From: Alteromonadaceae bacterium
Lineage (GTDB): Bacteria > Pseudomonadota > Gammaproteobacteria > Enterobacterales > Alteromonadaceae
Assembly: GCA_014872785.1 (NCBI GenBank)
Contig: WKFJ01000011.1
Location: forward strand, 62,001-126,000
Reading direction: 5' to 3'
DNA: 64,000 nt
The notes under the pieces are model-generated. The model saw only the letters and a list, made by a program, of their open reading frames with translations. It did not search any database and was not told the origin of the DNA. This document shows positions 35,492 to 44,611 of the stretch, one piece after another; the stretch's first letter is position 1; each line of letters opens with the position of its first letter. Made by a program: the position numbers and the translations under genes.

Positions 35492-37498
35492 ATGTTTAAA
35501 AAATTATTGATTGCCAACCGTGGCGAAATTTGCTGCCGTGTAATTAAAACGGCGAAAAAAATGGGTATTGCCACCGTCGCTGTTTATTCTGATGCTGACG
35601 CTTCTGCCCTGCATGTACAGATGGCAGATGAAGCGGTAAATATCGGTGCTGCTCCTGCTAAAGAGAGTTATCTCAAAGGCGAAACGATTATTGAAGTGGC
35701 TAAAGCCACGGGTGCTGACGCTATCCACCCAGGCTATGGTTTTCTTTCGGAAAATGCTCACTTTGCCAAATTATGTGCCGACAACAACATCGCTTTTGTC
35801 GGTCCTCCGGTCGGCGCAATTGAGGCTATGGGCAGTAAGAGCGCGGCTAAAAACATTATGGAAAAGGCCGGTGTACCACTTGTACCTGGTTACCATGGCG
35901 AAGACCAAGCAGAAGCGCTCATCAAACAAGCGGCAGATGATATGGGTTACCCTGTCCTGCTCAAAGCTGCTGCCGGTGGTGGTGGTAAAGGCATGCGCCA
36001 AGTGTGGTCTGAGGCCGAATTCAGTGATGCACTGGCTGCTGCTAAACGCGAGGCAGTGTCTAGTTTCGGCGATGACACCATGCTGGTTGAAAAGTACTTA
36101 ACCCAACCTCGTCACGTTGAAATACAAGTATTCTGCGACAGTCACGGCAATGGAGTGTATTTGTTTGAGCGAGACTGCTCCGTTCAGCGTCGCCACCAAA
36201 AAGTTATTGAGGAAGCGCCTGCTCCGAACATGCCTTTGCACGTGCGCGAAGCTATGGGTGAGGCGGCATTAAAAGCAGCGAAAGCCATTGATTATGTTGG
36301 TGCAGGTACTGTTGAGTTTCTCTACGACGTAGACGGAAGTTTCTATTTTATGGAAATGAACACACGCCTACAGGTTGAACATCCAGTGACCGAAATGATC
36401 ACAGGACAAGATCTAGTTTCATGGCAGCTAAAAGTTGCGGCAGGCGATTCCTTACCGCTGCGACAAGACGAATTAAAGGTCAATGGCCACTCTTTCGAAG
36501 CTCGCGTCTATGCTGAAGATCCAGACAATGACTTCCTCCCTGCGACCGGTACATTGCGGTTTTTACAGCCACCGATTGAAAACGAGCACGTGCGCGTTGA
36601 TACCGGCGTACTTCAAGGTGACGATGTCTCAGTTTATTACGATCCGATGATTGCAAAACTAATTGTCTGGGACGAGGACAGAGACAAAGCATTACAGCGC
36701 CTAGCCAATGCTTTGAAAGAATATCGCGTTAATGGCCTTACCACGAATCTGCCATTTTTGTACAACTTGGCCACATCAGAACAATTCAAGAAAGTTGAAC
36801 TAGACACAGGTTTTATTGAAAAGAACAGTGACCAATTGTTCAGCAAAACCGAACAAGATGTTGCCGATTATTTGCCGTTAATGGTACTGAGCGTATTGTT
36901 GAAAAAACAAACGCTAAAACCACATGCAACAAGTGCCGATAGCAATTCTCCTTGGAATCAAGTAAACGCATGGCGTGCCAACGAGTCACACCAACAAGTT
37001 GTTTCTCTAGAGTTTAACGGCACTCAGTATGATGTGACGGTGAAACAAGAAGATTCGGCTCATCCAAACTACTTCCAGTTACTTTTGGGCGATACAACGA
37101 TCCAAATTGAAGGTGCACTTGAACAAGAAAACCTAATTGCCAATATCGATGGTCATCGTCAAAGAGCAGTGTTGGTGACTGATGGCAACGAAATGTCACT
37201 GTACACCTTAAACCGAGCAATTCACTTCCAAGAAAACACTCCCGATCTAGGCATTGAAGAAGCAGATGATGCGGTAGGTGGATTAACAGCGCCGATGAAC
37301 GGTACTGTAGTTAAGCTGTTGGCGGAGCCTGGGGTCAATGTCGCTAAAGATACGCCTCTATTGGTCATGGAAGCGATGAAAATGGAACACACTATCAAAG
37401 CACCAGCAGCGGGAACCGTTACTGAGTTTTATTTTCAAGCAGGTGAATTGGTTGACGGTGGTGCAGAATTACTTAACTTTGAAGAGGCACAATCATGA
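35492..37498 (+). CDS. liuD: methylcrotonyl-CoA carboxylase, biotin-containing subunit
   Basis: This 668-residue protein has a biotin carboxylase N-terminal domain (KLLIANRGEICCRVIKTAK), an ATP-grasp domain with KAAAGGGGKGMRQV and the FMEMNTRLQVEHPVTEM motif, a linker, and a C-terminal biotinyl domain with the biotin-accepting Lys in LVMEAMKMEHTI. It carboxylates biotin with bicarbonate and ATP for transfer by LiuB. The stop overlaps the start of liuE (ATGA). Confidence 0.95.
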   Translation: MFKKLLIANRGEICCRVIKTAKKMGIATVAVYSDADASALHVQMADEAVNIGAAPAKESYLKGETIIEVAKATGADAIHPGYGFLSENAHFAKLCADNNIAFVGPPVGAIEAMGSKSAAKNIMEKAGVPLVPGYHGEDQAEALIKQAADDMGYPVLLKAAAGGGGKGMRQVWSEAEFSDALAAAKREAVSSFGDDTMLVEKYLTQPRHVEIQVFCDSHGNGVYLFERDCSVQRRHQKVIEEAPAPNMPLHVREAMGEAALKAAKAIDYVGAGTVEFLYDVDGSFYFMEMNTRLQVEHPVTEMITGQDLVSWQLKVAAGDSLPLRQDELKVNGHSFEARVYAEDPDNDFLPATGTLRFLQPPIENEHVRVDTGVLQGDDVSVYYDPMIAKLIVWDEDRDKALQRLANALKEYRVNGLTTNLPFLYNLATSEQFKKVELDTGFIEKNSDQLFSKTEQDVADYLPLMVLSVLLKKQTLKPHATSADSNSPWNQVNAWRANESHQQVVSLEFNGTQYDVTVKQEDSAHPNYFQLLLGDTTIQIEGALEQENLIANIDGHRQRAVLVTDGNEMSLYTLNRAIHFQENTPDLGIEEADDAVGGLTAPMNGTVVKLLAEPGVNVAKDTPLLVMEAMKMEHTIKAPAAGTVTEFYFQAGELVDGGAELLNFEEAQS

Positions 37499-38396
37499 GT
37501 TTCCCAAGTGAAGTAAAAATCGTCGAAGTCGGGCCAAGAGATGGCTTACAAAACGAAAGGCCGTCATCCCGCTCGAAAATAAAATAGCCTTAGTCCAGGG
37601 GCTTGCCGCTGCCGGTCTAAGTATTGTTGAAACTGGGAGTTTTGTGTCGCCCAAATGGGTACCACAAATGGCGGATAGTGCTGACGTTTTCAATGCTATC
37701 AGTAGGCAATCTGGCGTAACCTACTCGGCTCTTACCCCAAACATGAAAGGATTTGATGCGGCTGTTGCCGCGAATGCAGATGAAGTGGCTATTTTTGGTG
37801 CCGCTTCGGAGAGCTTCTCACAAAAGAATATCAATTGTTCAATTGCTGAGAGTTTAGAACGATTTGCACCCATCATGACAGCGGCAAAAGAAAAAGGGCT
37901 TCGCGTTCGCGGTTATGTTTCTTGTGTTCTTGGCTGCCCTTACGAGGGCGATATTGCACCAGAAAAAGTTGCAGAGGTAACCGAAAAACTGCTGGCAATG
38001 GGTTGCTATGAAGTATCACTTGGCGACACCATTGGTGTTGGTACGCCTGCGAAAACCAGAGTGATGCTAGAAGCTGTCTTGAAGATAACCAGCATAGACA
38101 AGTTAGCGGTGCACTTTCATGATACCTATGGACAGGCGCTGGCCAACATATTGGTCGCATTGGAAATGGGTGTTTCTGTCGTAGATTCTGCGGTAGCAGG
38201 TTTGGGTGGCTGTCCTTATGCTAAAGGCGCTTCAGGTAACGTAGCAACTGAAGAAGTGGTTTACATGCTAAACGGCATGGGCATCAAGACAGGTGTTGAT
38301 CTTGATAAACTTGTCGATTGTGGCGCGGCTATCACTGAGTCGCTGGGTAAAGATAACAACTCGAAAGTGGCGAAGGCTATTTTAGCAAAACGCTGA
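37495..38396 (+). pseudogene. liuE: hydroxymethylglutaryl-CoA lyase, frameshifted near the 5' end
   Basis: The expected start ATG overlaps the liuD stop and the protein begins [21 protein letters not shown], the HMG-CoA lyase N-terminus. After the AAA run at 37556-37558 the frame shifts and a stop appears at 37585. Adding one A restores [16 protein letters not shown] and joins the open frame that continues to 38396 with [34 protein letters not shown] and the catalytic Cys signature [14 protein letters not shown]. The restored length of about 300 residues is normal. The gene would cleave HMG-CoA to acetoacetate and acetyl-CoA. The break is either a real one-base deletion or a homopolymer sequencing error; a start at 37644 would lack the metal-binding Asp of the GPRDG motif. 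Confidence 0.88.
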
Positions 38397-38406
38397 TATT
38401 TCACCG

Positions 38407-39117
38407 TTAACGTGGTTGTATTAACCCCTGTTTAGCCAGCTTTTCATAGCTGGCTTTTAACTTTTTGTACCAACGCTTGTCTGTATTTTTACTCAAAGAT
38501 AAGAACGTTTGCGCCACAAACGCAGTGCCTTTATTAACCAAGATGCTGCTATCGTAACCCAAACGCGCTAGCTCAACTTCCATACGCGCTTGTTCGAGTA
38601 AAATAAAGTCGGCCTTTCCGGTTACCAAAAGTTTCATCATGCTTTCTATGTCTACAACGGTGAAGGTGTGCTCTCGCAACCCTTGTTCCACCATAAAATC
38701 GTGATAGTACATGTGTTTTTCAACCGCCGTAGTGTAATGCCTCAACTCCTCAATGTTGGCAATAACGGTATCATTACTCGATAAGCTGTAAAGATTAATC
38801 TCTACAGGAATATTGACCGGACCAATCCAATAAAAAAGCGCTTCCCGTTTTTGTGTGCGGCCAATTCCGGCAATGATAGTGTTAGGTTTTGATAATCCGT
38901 CTTCAAGGGTGCGTTGCCAGGAGGGACTAACCTGATAATGTGCAGAAGCGCCGACATCCTCCATGATAAGTGCAACCATGTTTTTTGCATGACCTTTAAC
39001 GACTTGACGTTCTTGAAAAAAATACGGTTCCCAAGACACGTTTTGCACTGCAAAGGTGGACGCAGCAGCAGGCGTTACCAGCATGACTAGCAATGTAATG
39101 TTTAAAATCCATTTCAT
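38407..39117 (-). CDS. periplasmic solute-binding-like protein (SBP_bac_3-like)
   Basis: This 236-residue protein has signal peptide MKWILNITLLVMLVTPAAA. The body resembles SBP_bac_3/TIGR02285 proteins: EPYFFQERQVVKGHAKNMVALIMEDVGA near the N-terminus, then SWQRTLEDGL and GKADFILLEQARMEVELARLG. The start ATG at 39117 has GAGGAG 6 bases upstream; an upstream in-frame GTG is inside that region. No transporter genes adjoin. The ligand is unknown. It resembles in type, though not closely in sequence, the protein at 4953-5819. Confidence 0.7.
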   Translation of the reverse strand: MKWILNITLLVMLVTPAAASTFAVQNVSWEPYFFQERQVVKGHAKNMVALIMEDVGASAHYQVSPSWQRTLEDGLSKPNTIIAGIGRTQKREALFYWIGPVNIPVEINLYSLSSNDTVIANIEELRHYTTAVEKHMYYHDFMVEQGLREHTFTVVDIESMMKLLVTGKADFILLEQARMEVELARLGYDSSILVNKGTAFVAQTFLSLSKNTDKRWYKKLKASYEKLAKQGLIQPR

Positions 39118-39234
39118 ATTCACTCCTCGAAAAGCCACTACCGTGCTTCAATCAATTAGCGTCTAAAAATTATAGCTTATAGGGAACATAACCCAATGCT
39201 AAAAGATTTATTGTAATAATTGTGCATCGAACTC

Positions 39235-39318
39235 TTAGAGCCCGTTGAACTTTGCGCTATAAGTTTTGTTCGATAAGAGTGCATTCTGACCACGACATTG
39301 ATTTACAGGTTCTAGCAT
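39235..39318. repeat. diverged partial copy of the MITE-like element
   Basis: This stretch aligns with the right end, reversed, of the element at 41959-42222. It starts TTAGAGCCCGTTGAACTTT against ATTAGAGCCTGTTGAGCTTT and continues through a shared ATAAGTTTTGTTC and an ATTG(C)TTTxCAGG segment, fading near 39318. The other end is missing. It lies just upstream of the CofD-like gene and may hold or disturb that gene's promoter. Confidence 0.7.
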
Positions 39319-39391
39319 CAAAAAGTGTCTTAACTTATTGAATACATATGCTAGTCTTCATTTCAGTGATGTTTTCTATATATGGTTTGTA

Positions 39392-40576
39392 TTGAAGTTC
39401 GTAAAACGCAATTTAAAGATCCCCGACGATATGCGGGTTTCGCGTTATGAGCGCTTGCCCGAGATGGGTCCCAAAATGCTCTTTTTTAGTGGCGGTTCTG
39501 CCCTCAATGACTTCAGTAAAAAGCTGAAGCATTACACCCATAATTCTATTCACCTAATGACACCATTTGATTCTGGCGGCAGTTCTGCTGTGCTAAGACA
39601 AGCATTTGATATGCCCGCGATTGGGGATCTCAGGGCACGATTAATGGCGCTCGCTGATGATAGTGTTCGCGGCTTGCCAGATGTGTTCAGGTTATTTTCC
39701 TACAGACTGTCCAAGACTGCACCACACCCGGTACTGGAAAGTCAGTTACTAGAGATGGTAGAAGGCAATCATCCGATGGTTTTGGCGATATCGGAACCAA
39801 TGCGTCAACTTATCCGAAATCAATTACAGTTTTTTCATCATCATAAACCCGATAACTTCAATCTTCGCGGAGCCAGTATAGGCAATCTCATCTTATCAGG
39901 TGGTTATCTCAACAATGCGCAACATTTAGACCCGATTATCTTCCTGTTCTCTAAACTAGTAGAGGTACAAGGTACAGTAAGGCTAACAGTGAACGACAAT
40001 TATCACCTCGCAGTAGAATTAGCTAACGGAGAATCAATTGTTGGCCAACATCGCATGACAGGTAAAGAAAACGCACCGATTAGCAGTCCGATTGAAAATA
40101 TGTATCTTGTGGATTCACTTGATAACCCCAAAAAGGTTGATAGCCACATCACAGACAAGCATCAGAAAATGATCGAAACTGCCGACCTACTCTGCTTTCC
40201 TCCCGGTAGCTTTTATAGTAGCGTGCTGGCAAACTTACTACCCAAAGGAGTGGGCAGCGCAATAGCCAAAAATTCAGCGCCTAAAGTCTATATACCGAGT
40301 TTGGGAACAGATCCTGAGATGCTGGGTAAAGACTTAAATAAAGCGATTGCGACAATACTCCATTACATTAAACGAGACTTGGATTACAAGGTAGACTCAC
40401 ATAACCTGCTGAGTCACGTGTTGGTAGATTCACAACAGAAAAACCAACTCGGGCTCGACATAAACTTTTGGTCCGAACAGGGAGTTCAGATCGTTGAAGC
40501 GGATTTGGTTGATGAAACATCTTCTCCCTATTATCAATCAGAGAAACTATTACAAGCGCTGCTTTCGTTTACCTGA
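39392..40576 (+). CDS. CofD/YvcK-like protein of the GAK-system type
   Basis: This protein of about 394 residues has a CofD-type nucleotide/substrate fold: MLFFSGGSALNDFSKKL at the glycine loop, then MTPFDSGGSSAVLRQAF and PAIGDLRARLMALAD, and late ADLLCFPPGSFYSSVLANLLP. This pattern fits the GAK-system CofD-like family, whose partners elsewhere are an ATP-grasp enzyme and a small XXXCH protein. Neither partner is adjacent here. The frame is open from a TTG at 39338; the TTG at 39392 (KFVKRNLKIPDDMRVSRYE) or the ATG at 39431 are alternatives, none with a strong ribosome-binding site. The biochemical function is unknown. Confidence 0.72.
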   Translation: MKFVKRNLKIPDDMRVSRYERLPEMGPKMLFFSGGSALNDFSKKLKHYTHNSIHLMTPFDSGGSSAVLRQAFDMPAIGDLRARLMALADDSVRGLPDVFRLFSYRLSKTAPHPVLESQLLEMVEGNHPMVLAISEPMRQLIRNQLQFFHHHKPDNFNLRGASIGNLILSGGYLNNAQHLDPIIFLFSKLVEVQGTVRLTVNDNYHLAVELANGESIVGQHRMTGKENAPISSPIENMYLVDSLDNPKKVDSHITDKHQKMIETADLLCFPPGSFYSSVLANLLPKGVGSAIAKNSAPKVYIPSLGTDPEMLGKDLNKAIATILHYIKRDLDYKVDSHNLLSHVLVDSQQKNQLGLDINFWSEQGVQIVEADLVDETSSPYYQSEKLLQALLSFT

Positions 40577-40715
40577 TGGAGAAGTGATCTATTAGCAGTA
40601 GTAACTCGAACAAAAAAGCGCAGGCTGATTTGAATAACAAGGTTAATTTTCACTGTCTAATAAATCGAACAATGCGCAAATTAGCAATAACCAATAAAAG
40701 TGAGCTGGTCGACTG

Positions 40716-41954
40716 ATGACAATTCGCACTATTAATACATGTGTATTTTTATGCTGGTTTGTTACGTCATTTTCGGTGTATTCACAACCCGGTTTCCAGG
40801 GTATTGTACAAACGCAATTTGTGTTAAATGACATTGAGGAGCCAAGTTATTTTAATGGTGGTACTGGCATCATTAGACACGACTCCAGCGATAGGTTGAC
40901 GATTTCACAAGCGCTTTTGTCTATCTCTGGCGATATCTCAAGTGCGTGGAGTTACCACGCAATTCTGAACTATACCGACTCACCAAAAAGCCACGCAGGC
41001 GCTACCCAAGCGTTTTTGAAATACAAACCTTTATCAGCCAAGGATTATCGCTGGGAAATACGTGCAGGTATGTTTTATCCTAAGTTTGGGTTTGAAAATC
41101 CCGACGTCGGTTGGCTATCTCCTTATACCTACACAAATTCGGCAATTAGCAGCTGGATTGGCGAAGAAGTGCGCACATTAGGAACAGAATTTCAAATATC
41201 GTTTCCTGGCAGAACACGCAGAAGCCCCCACTCTTTTGCCTTGATTGGCTCACTTTACAAAGGCAACGATCCTACTGGCACACTACTCGCTTGGCGTGGA
41301 TGGGCACTGCACGATAGGCAGAGCCTGACAAATGAAAAAGTGTTTTTTGCTGATTACCCCACCATTGGCTCTGGCGAAATTCTAGCGCCACAGTCACCTT
41401 GGGTAGAGCCTTTTCGGGAGGTTGACGGTCGCTTTGGTTATCTGATGGGTGCCCATTGGGGTTACAAGCAATCCTTTAAAAGTCGATATTACTACTACAA
41501 CAACAATGCAGACGAAACCGTGTTAGCCAGAGGCGGCCAATACGCCTGGCACACGAAATTTCACTCTGTTGCTTGGCAATACCGAGCGAATAGAAACTGG
41601 CGCGTCATCGGGCATTTGATGGAAGGCGATACGGCTATGGGACCGGGCGCTGTACATGTGGATTTCAGCAGTTGGTATTTGATGGCGAACTATCGCAATC
41701 AATCCCACAATGCCTCAGTGCGTTTCGATTGGTTTGATACCACTGATGTAGACTCGTTGGTTCCACAAGACATTAATGACGGACAAGGCAACGCACTCAC
41801 CTATACCTACAAATACACAATTGACGACCACTGGCAAATTGGAATGGAATATGTTGACGTGGAATCGCATCAACGCTCTAGGAGCCAATGGCCTGATAAA
41901 GATGAATATTTAGACCAAGAGCTTCTAATGGCGGTTACACAATACCGATTTTGA
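40716..41954 (+). CDS. outer-membrane beta-barrel (porin-like) protein
   Basis: This 412-residue protein has a signal peptide ending FSVYS before QPGFQG. The body has alternating hydrophobic strands rich in Tyr, Trp and Phe (for example WSYHAILNYTDS, YRWEIRAGMFYPKFGF and SKRYYYYNN-like strands), and the last residue is Phe (AVTQYRF), the usual barrel-assembly signal. It resembles phosphate-selective or OprO-type porins in length and in the GMFYPKFGFENP motif. Substrate unknown. The stop is 4 bp before the MITE-like element. Confidence 0.75.
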   Translation: MTIRTINTCVFLCWFVTSFSVYSQPGFQGIVQTQFVLNDIEEPSYFNGGTGIIRHDSSDRLTISQALLSISGDISSAWSYHAILNYTDSPKSHAGATQAFLKYKPLSAKDYRWEIRAGMFYPKFGFENPDVGWLSPYTYTNSAISSWIGEEVRTLGTEFQISFPGRTRRSPHSFALIGSLYKGNDPTGTLLAWRGWALHDRQSLTNEKVFFADYPTIGSGEILAPQSPWVEPFREVDGRFGYLMGAHWGYKQSFKSRYYYYNNNADETVLARGGQYAWHTKFHSVAWQYRANRNWRVIGHLMEGDTAMGPGAVHVDFSSWYLMANYRNQSHNASVRFDWFDTTDVDSLVPQDINDGQGNALTYTYKYTIDDHWQIGMEYVDVESHQRSRSQWPDKDEYLDQELLMAVTQYRF

Positions 41955-41958
41955 TCTA

Positions 41959-42222
41959 GAGCCTGTTGTTCTTTACAGTATTATTTTGCAGCAGTTTGTT
42001 TGGTATTTGTACAAGGCAGAGTGTTTGTAGTGTAGTTGATCTACATAAAAAGGCGATAACGCTGTAGAAATACCAAACGAGCGCTGCCCAAAGGGTTCTT
42101 CCTGAGCGCCTCCTGCTCTTTGTTATTGCTTTTTGACTTAGCCCGCTAGGCCTGCAAAGCAATACCGCGATCAGAAAGCGCTCAGATTGAACAAAACTTA
42201 TACCGTAAAGCTCAACAGGCTC
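41959..42222. mobile_element. MITE-like element with terminal inverted repeats and TA flanks
   Basis: This 264-bp non-coding element has terminal inverted repeats starting GAGCCTGTTG; 17 of the first 20 bases match between the two ends. It is flanked on both sides by TA, the target duplication of IS630/Tc1-type transposition. Inside, a second inverted repeat (41996-42008 and 42068-42080, 12 of 13 bases) folds around TTGGTATTT/AAATACCAA. There is no transposase frame. A diverged partial copy lies at 39235-39318. It fills almost all of the 374-bp spacer before the LysR gene. Confidence 0.78.
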
Positions 42223-42328
42223 TAATTATCTGATAAATAAGGATTTGATTGGTACTCAATGCAGCTGCGACTTTACAAACCGAGGCCTACAAATATAGTA
42301 TGCAATTAAACAGGCGCTAACCAAGATC

Positions 42329-43222
42329 ATGTACAGACAAAAAACAACGCTTGAGCAATGGAGAATTCTACAAGCTGTAGTCGATTGCGGCGGTTATGCG
42401 CATGCCGCAAAAGAATTAAACAAGAGCCAATCTTCGCTTAACCACGCGGTTGCCAAACTCCAGTCACAACTCAATGTACAACTACTAGAAGTAAAAGGTA
42501 GGAAGGCGTTTTTAACCTCGGCAGGTGAAGTAATGTTGCGCCGTTCAAGGTTACTCAGTCAAAGTGCTCAAGACCTTGAAGAGCTGGCGAAAAGCATAAA
42601 CCAAGATTGGGAGCCGCAAATCAATATTGCTCTTGAACTTGCTTTTCCTAAAGCCTTTCTCGTGCCTATCCTAAATGAGTTTTATCCACTGTGCCGCGGG
42701 AGTCGGTTAAACATCATTGATACTGTGCTCACTGGCACTGAAGAACTCATTAATGAAGGCTGGGCCGATATTGCATTAACTGCATCAATACCGAAAGGTT
42801 TTTTATCAGAGCCGGTCGTCAGTATTAAATTCGTGGCCGTATGTCATCCTGATCACCCGTTGGCACAAATCGACGAACAAATAGATCCGGAAGAGCTGGT
42901 ACAACATTTGCAAATCGTCATCAAAGACACCGGAAAAGCCCCAATAGAGAAGCAAGGTTGGTTAAAAGCCGAGCAAAGATGGACAGTTAGTCAATTTTCC
43001 GGCGCAATTGAGTTATTACAAGCTGGACTAGGTTTTTGTTGGATGCCATTACATGACGTCTCACAATACCTTGATTCCGGTAAATTGAAGCAGATTTTTA
43101 TTAAAGGCAGTAGCTTTAGAGCGATAACAATGTCGCTTATTAATCCGCATGCCGATAGAATGGGGCCAGGCACAAAACTGCTTTCGGAAATGATTCTGGC
43201 TAAACGCGAAATTACCCAGTAA
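42329..43222 (+). CDS. LysR family transcriptional regulator
   Basis: This 297-residue LysR-type regulator has an N-terminal winged helix-turn-helix (EQWRILQAVVDCGGYAHAAKELNKSQSSLNHAVAKLQ, about 9-45), a linker helix, and a C-terminal co-inducer-binding domain (about 90-290). No typical divergent target gene is present; the upstream spacer is occupied by the MITE-like element. Target and effector are unknown. Confidence 0.9.
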   Translation: MYRQKTTLEQWRILQAVVDCGGYAHAAKELNKSQSSLNHAVAKLQSQLNVQLLEVKGRKAFLTSAGEVMLRRSRLLSQSAQDLEELAKSINQDWEPQINIALELAFPKAFLVPILNEFYPLCRGSRLNIIDTVLTGTEELINEGWADIALTASIPKGFLSEPVVSIKFVAVCHPDHPLAQIDEQIDPEELVQHLQIVIKDTGKAPIEKQGWLKAEQRWTVSQFSGAIELLQAGLGFCWMPLHDVSQYLDSGKLKQIFIKGSSFRAITMSLINPHADRMGPGTKLLSEMILAKREITQ

Positions 43223-43283
43223 TGTCGCGTTCAAGGAACGCAGTAAATAAAATTATTAGAATATTGATACTTGGAACCAAAAC

Positions 43284-43697
43284 ATGTTTATGACGCGCGA
43301 AGAATTACACGAACTTATGTTAGACAGTGCTGAAAACGCCGTACTGTCGACACGCGATGAATTTAACATTGAATTGGATCGTACCCCTGAAAGCGTGCAA
43401 TTAGTCGACGATGCCATTCTTAAATGGATAGAAAAGTACAACAATCAGGTACTTGAAGATAAAGCTATATTCACACTCTGCAATATCTATGGCGCTTATG
43501 TCGGCGAAGTGTTCAGGGAAACGATTGGCGGTCAATGGACTTATGACGAATCTAACCCTGACGCACCTTACGTATTACTTGAGTACGGTGGCCACTCATA
43601 TGCATTTGCGGGTATCTGCTATCAACGCCTAGTTAACGACAGTCAAATAAGTGTTTATAACTACTTTTCCCAAGCGGTGAGCAATAACACTCAGTAG
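43284..43697 (+). CDS. hypothetical protein
   Basis: This 137-residue acidic soluble protein has no signal peptide. The N-terminal half is helical (REELHELMLDSAENAV and ILKWIEKYNNQVLED). The C-terminal half has a distinctive NIYGAYVGEVFRETIGGQW and DAPYVLLEYGGHSYAFAGICYQRL. The YGAYxGEVxxxxxGGxW pattern is reminiscent of DUF3806-like proteins, but I cannot assign a family. A second ATG lies two codons in. It borders a decayed region on its 3' side. Confidence 0.6.
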   Translation: MFMTREELHELMLDSAENAVLSTRDEFNIELDRTPESVQLVDDAILKWIEKYNNQVLEDKAIFTLCNIYGAYVGEVFRETIGGQWTYDESNPDAPYVLLEYGGHSYAFAGICYQRLVNDSQISVYNYFSQAVSNNTQ

Positions 43698-43984
43698 TTT
43701 TTTCCAAAAGGGGTTTCGAGACTCGGATTTATTAAACGAAATAATCTAAGAGAAAAAGACCAGAAGAGAAAAAAGAGAGTTGTGAGCCAACATAACATTG
43801 GCCACAACAACCCTCGCCAGCCTGGTAGGCCTCAATACCCTTCCATAGTCCTAAAAATCGTCTATCCCTAGAAATTTTTTGAGTAGCACAGTCGCGCTTT
43901 CTACCAGCGTTATCCATAACAGCTTGATTCCTTATTTTAGGCTGCTGTGTATAACAAATTGTCTATTCATCCGTGAATATTAAT

Positions 43985-44480
43985 CGTCCTTAATATGTCT
44001 TCTTCCTTAAAGCTAAAGTTGCCTTCCTGGCGTCTACCTCAATCCTTTGAGCGTCATCCTTGAACATAAAGTCCATTACTTACAATTTGTTTAATCCATC
44101 CTTCACCGAACTTTGTAATCCACTGGGTACCAAATCCATTTAGGTACACCTGGGTATATTCCTTATACCCAGATTACAACACTTCCTATATCCATTTTCC
44201 TTGTCCATCAACTCATTCCTTTGAGCAGTGTATTCCTTTGCGTTCTCCAATCCTTGAAAACGCCGTTATAATAGAATTCGGATATGACAAACATATTGCA
44301 AAATATCAGACCATATTAAGCCTTGTAAAAACACAGACAGAAATGCTTTACACTTTCTTATGCGTCTTTAAAAGACAACTTCATCGTATTCTTTGCCGAC
44401 GGTTTTAAAAACTAAATTAGAGCCATCAGGGTCAAAATCTAGGCCGCGAGCAAACTTCAAAAGAAAAAGGATTATGAACG
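43985..44480 (-). pseudogene. remnant(s) of an unidentified minus-strand gene
   Basis: Several short open segments on the minus strand read like protein but are broken by stops and frame changes. The first ends in LDFDPDGSNLVFKTVGKEY and then DEVVF with a stop at 44368. Another, between about 44170 and 44060, includes LNGFGTQWITKFGEGWIKQ and SNGLYVQG before a stop. The plus strand shows about eleven TCCTT copies in 270 bp (AAGGA on the minus strand), clearly non-random. YwqK/MORN-like or toxin-immunity-type repeats are possible sources; none can be proved. Confidence 0.35.
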
Positions 44481-44569
44481 AGGGTCAATTAAATTCATTT
44501 CATTAAATGATCACTAGTCAGCGCTATCAAAAATGAGACGCACCTAGTCAAATTTGCGAGGAAAACCAT

Positions 44570-44594
44570 TAAAAAAGCCGGCATTTGCCGGCTT
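44570..44594 (-). terminator. terminator of the DUF2189 gene
   Basis: The stem AAGCCGGC/GCCGGCTT has a 4-base loop and is followed on the minus strand by TTTTTTAA, 17 bp past the gene's stop. Confidence 0.85.
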
Positions 44595-44611
44595 CTTTGG
44601 TAAAAATTGCT

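Larger units (their letters stand above)
43698..44611. other. gene-poor region with decayed coding fragments
   Basis: This 914 bp has no intact gene. The first 200 bp hold a 61-codon minus-strand frame (43732-43917) of doubtful reality. From about 43985 to 44480 there are minus-strand coding-like fragments (listed separately). The 3' end holds the terminator of the DUF2189 gene. Confidence 0.6.

Noticed and set aside
37555-37590. Programmed -1 ribosomal frameshift in liuE
   Set aside because: The site (CGAAAGG) is not a slippery heptamer and no downstream hairpin was seen; a simple one-base deletion or read error explains it better.
43732-43917. 61-codon minus-strand frame (ends LLDYFV)
   Set aside because: Cys-rich and of unusual composition, with no clear ribosome-binding site or family; it may be a chance frame in a degraded region, so it is not listed as a gene.
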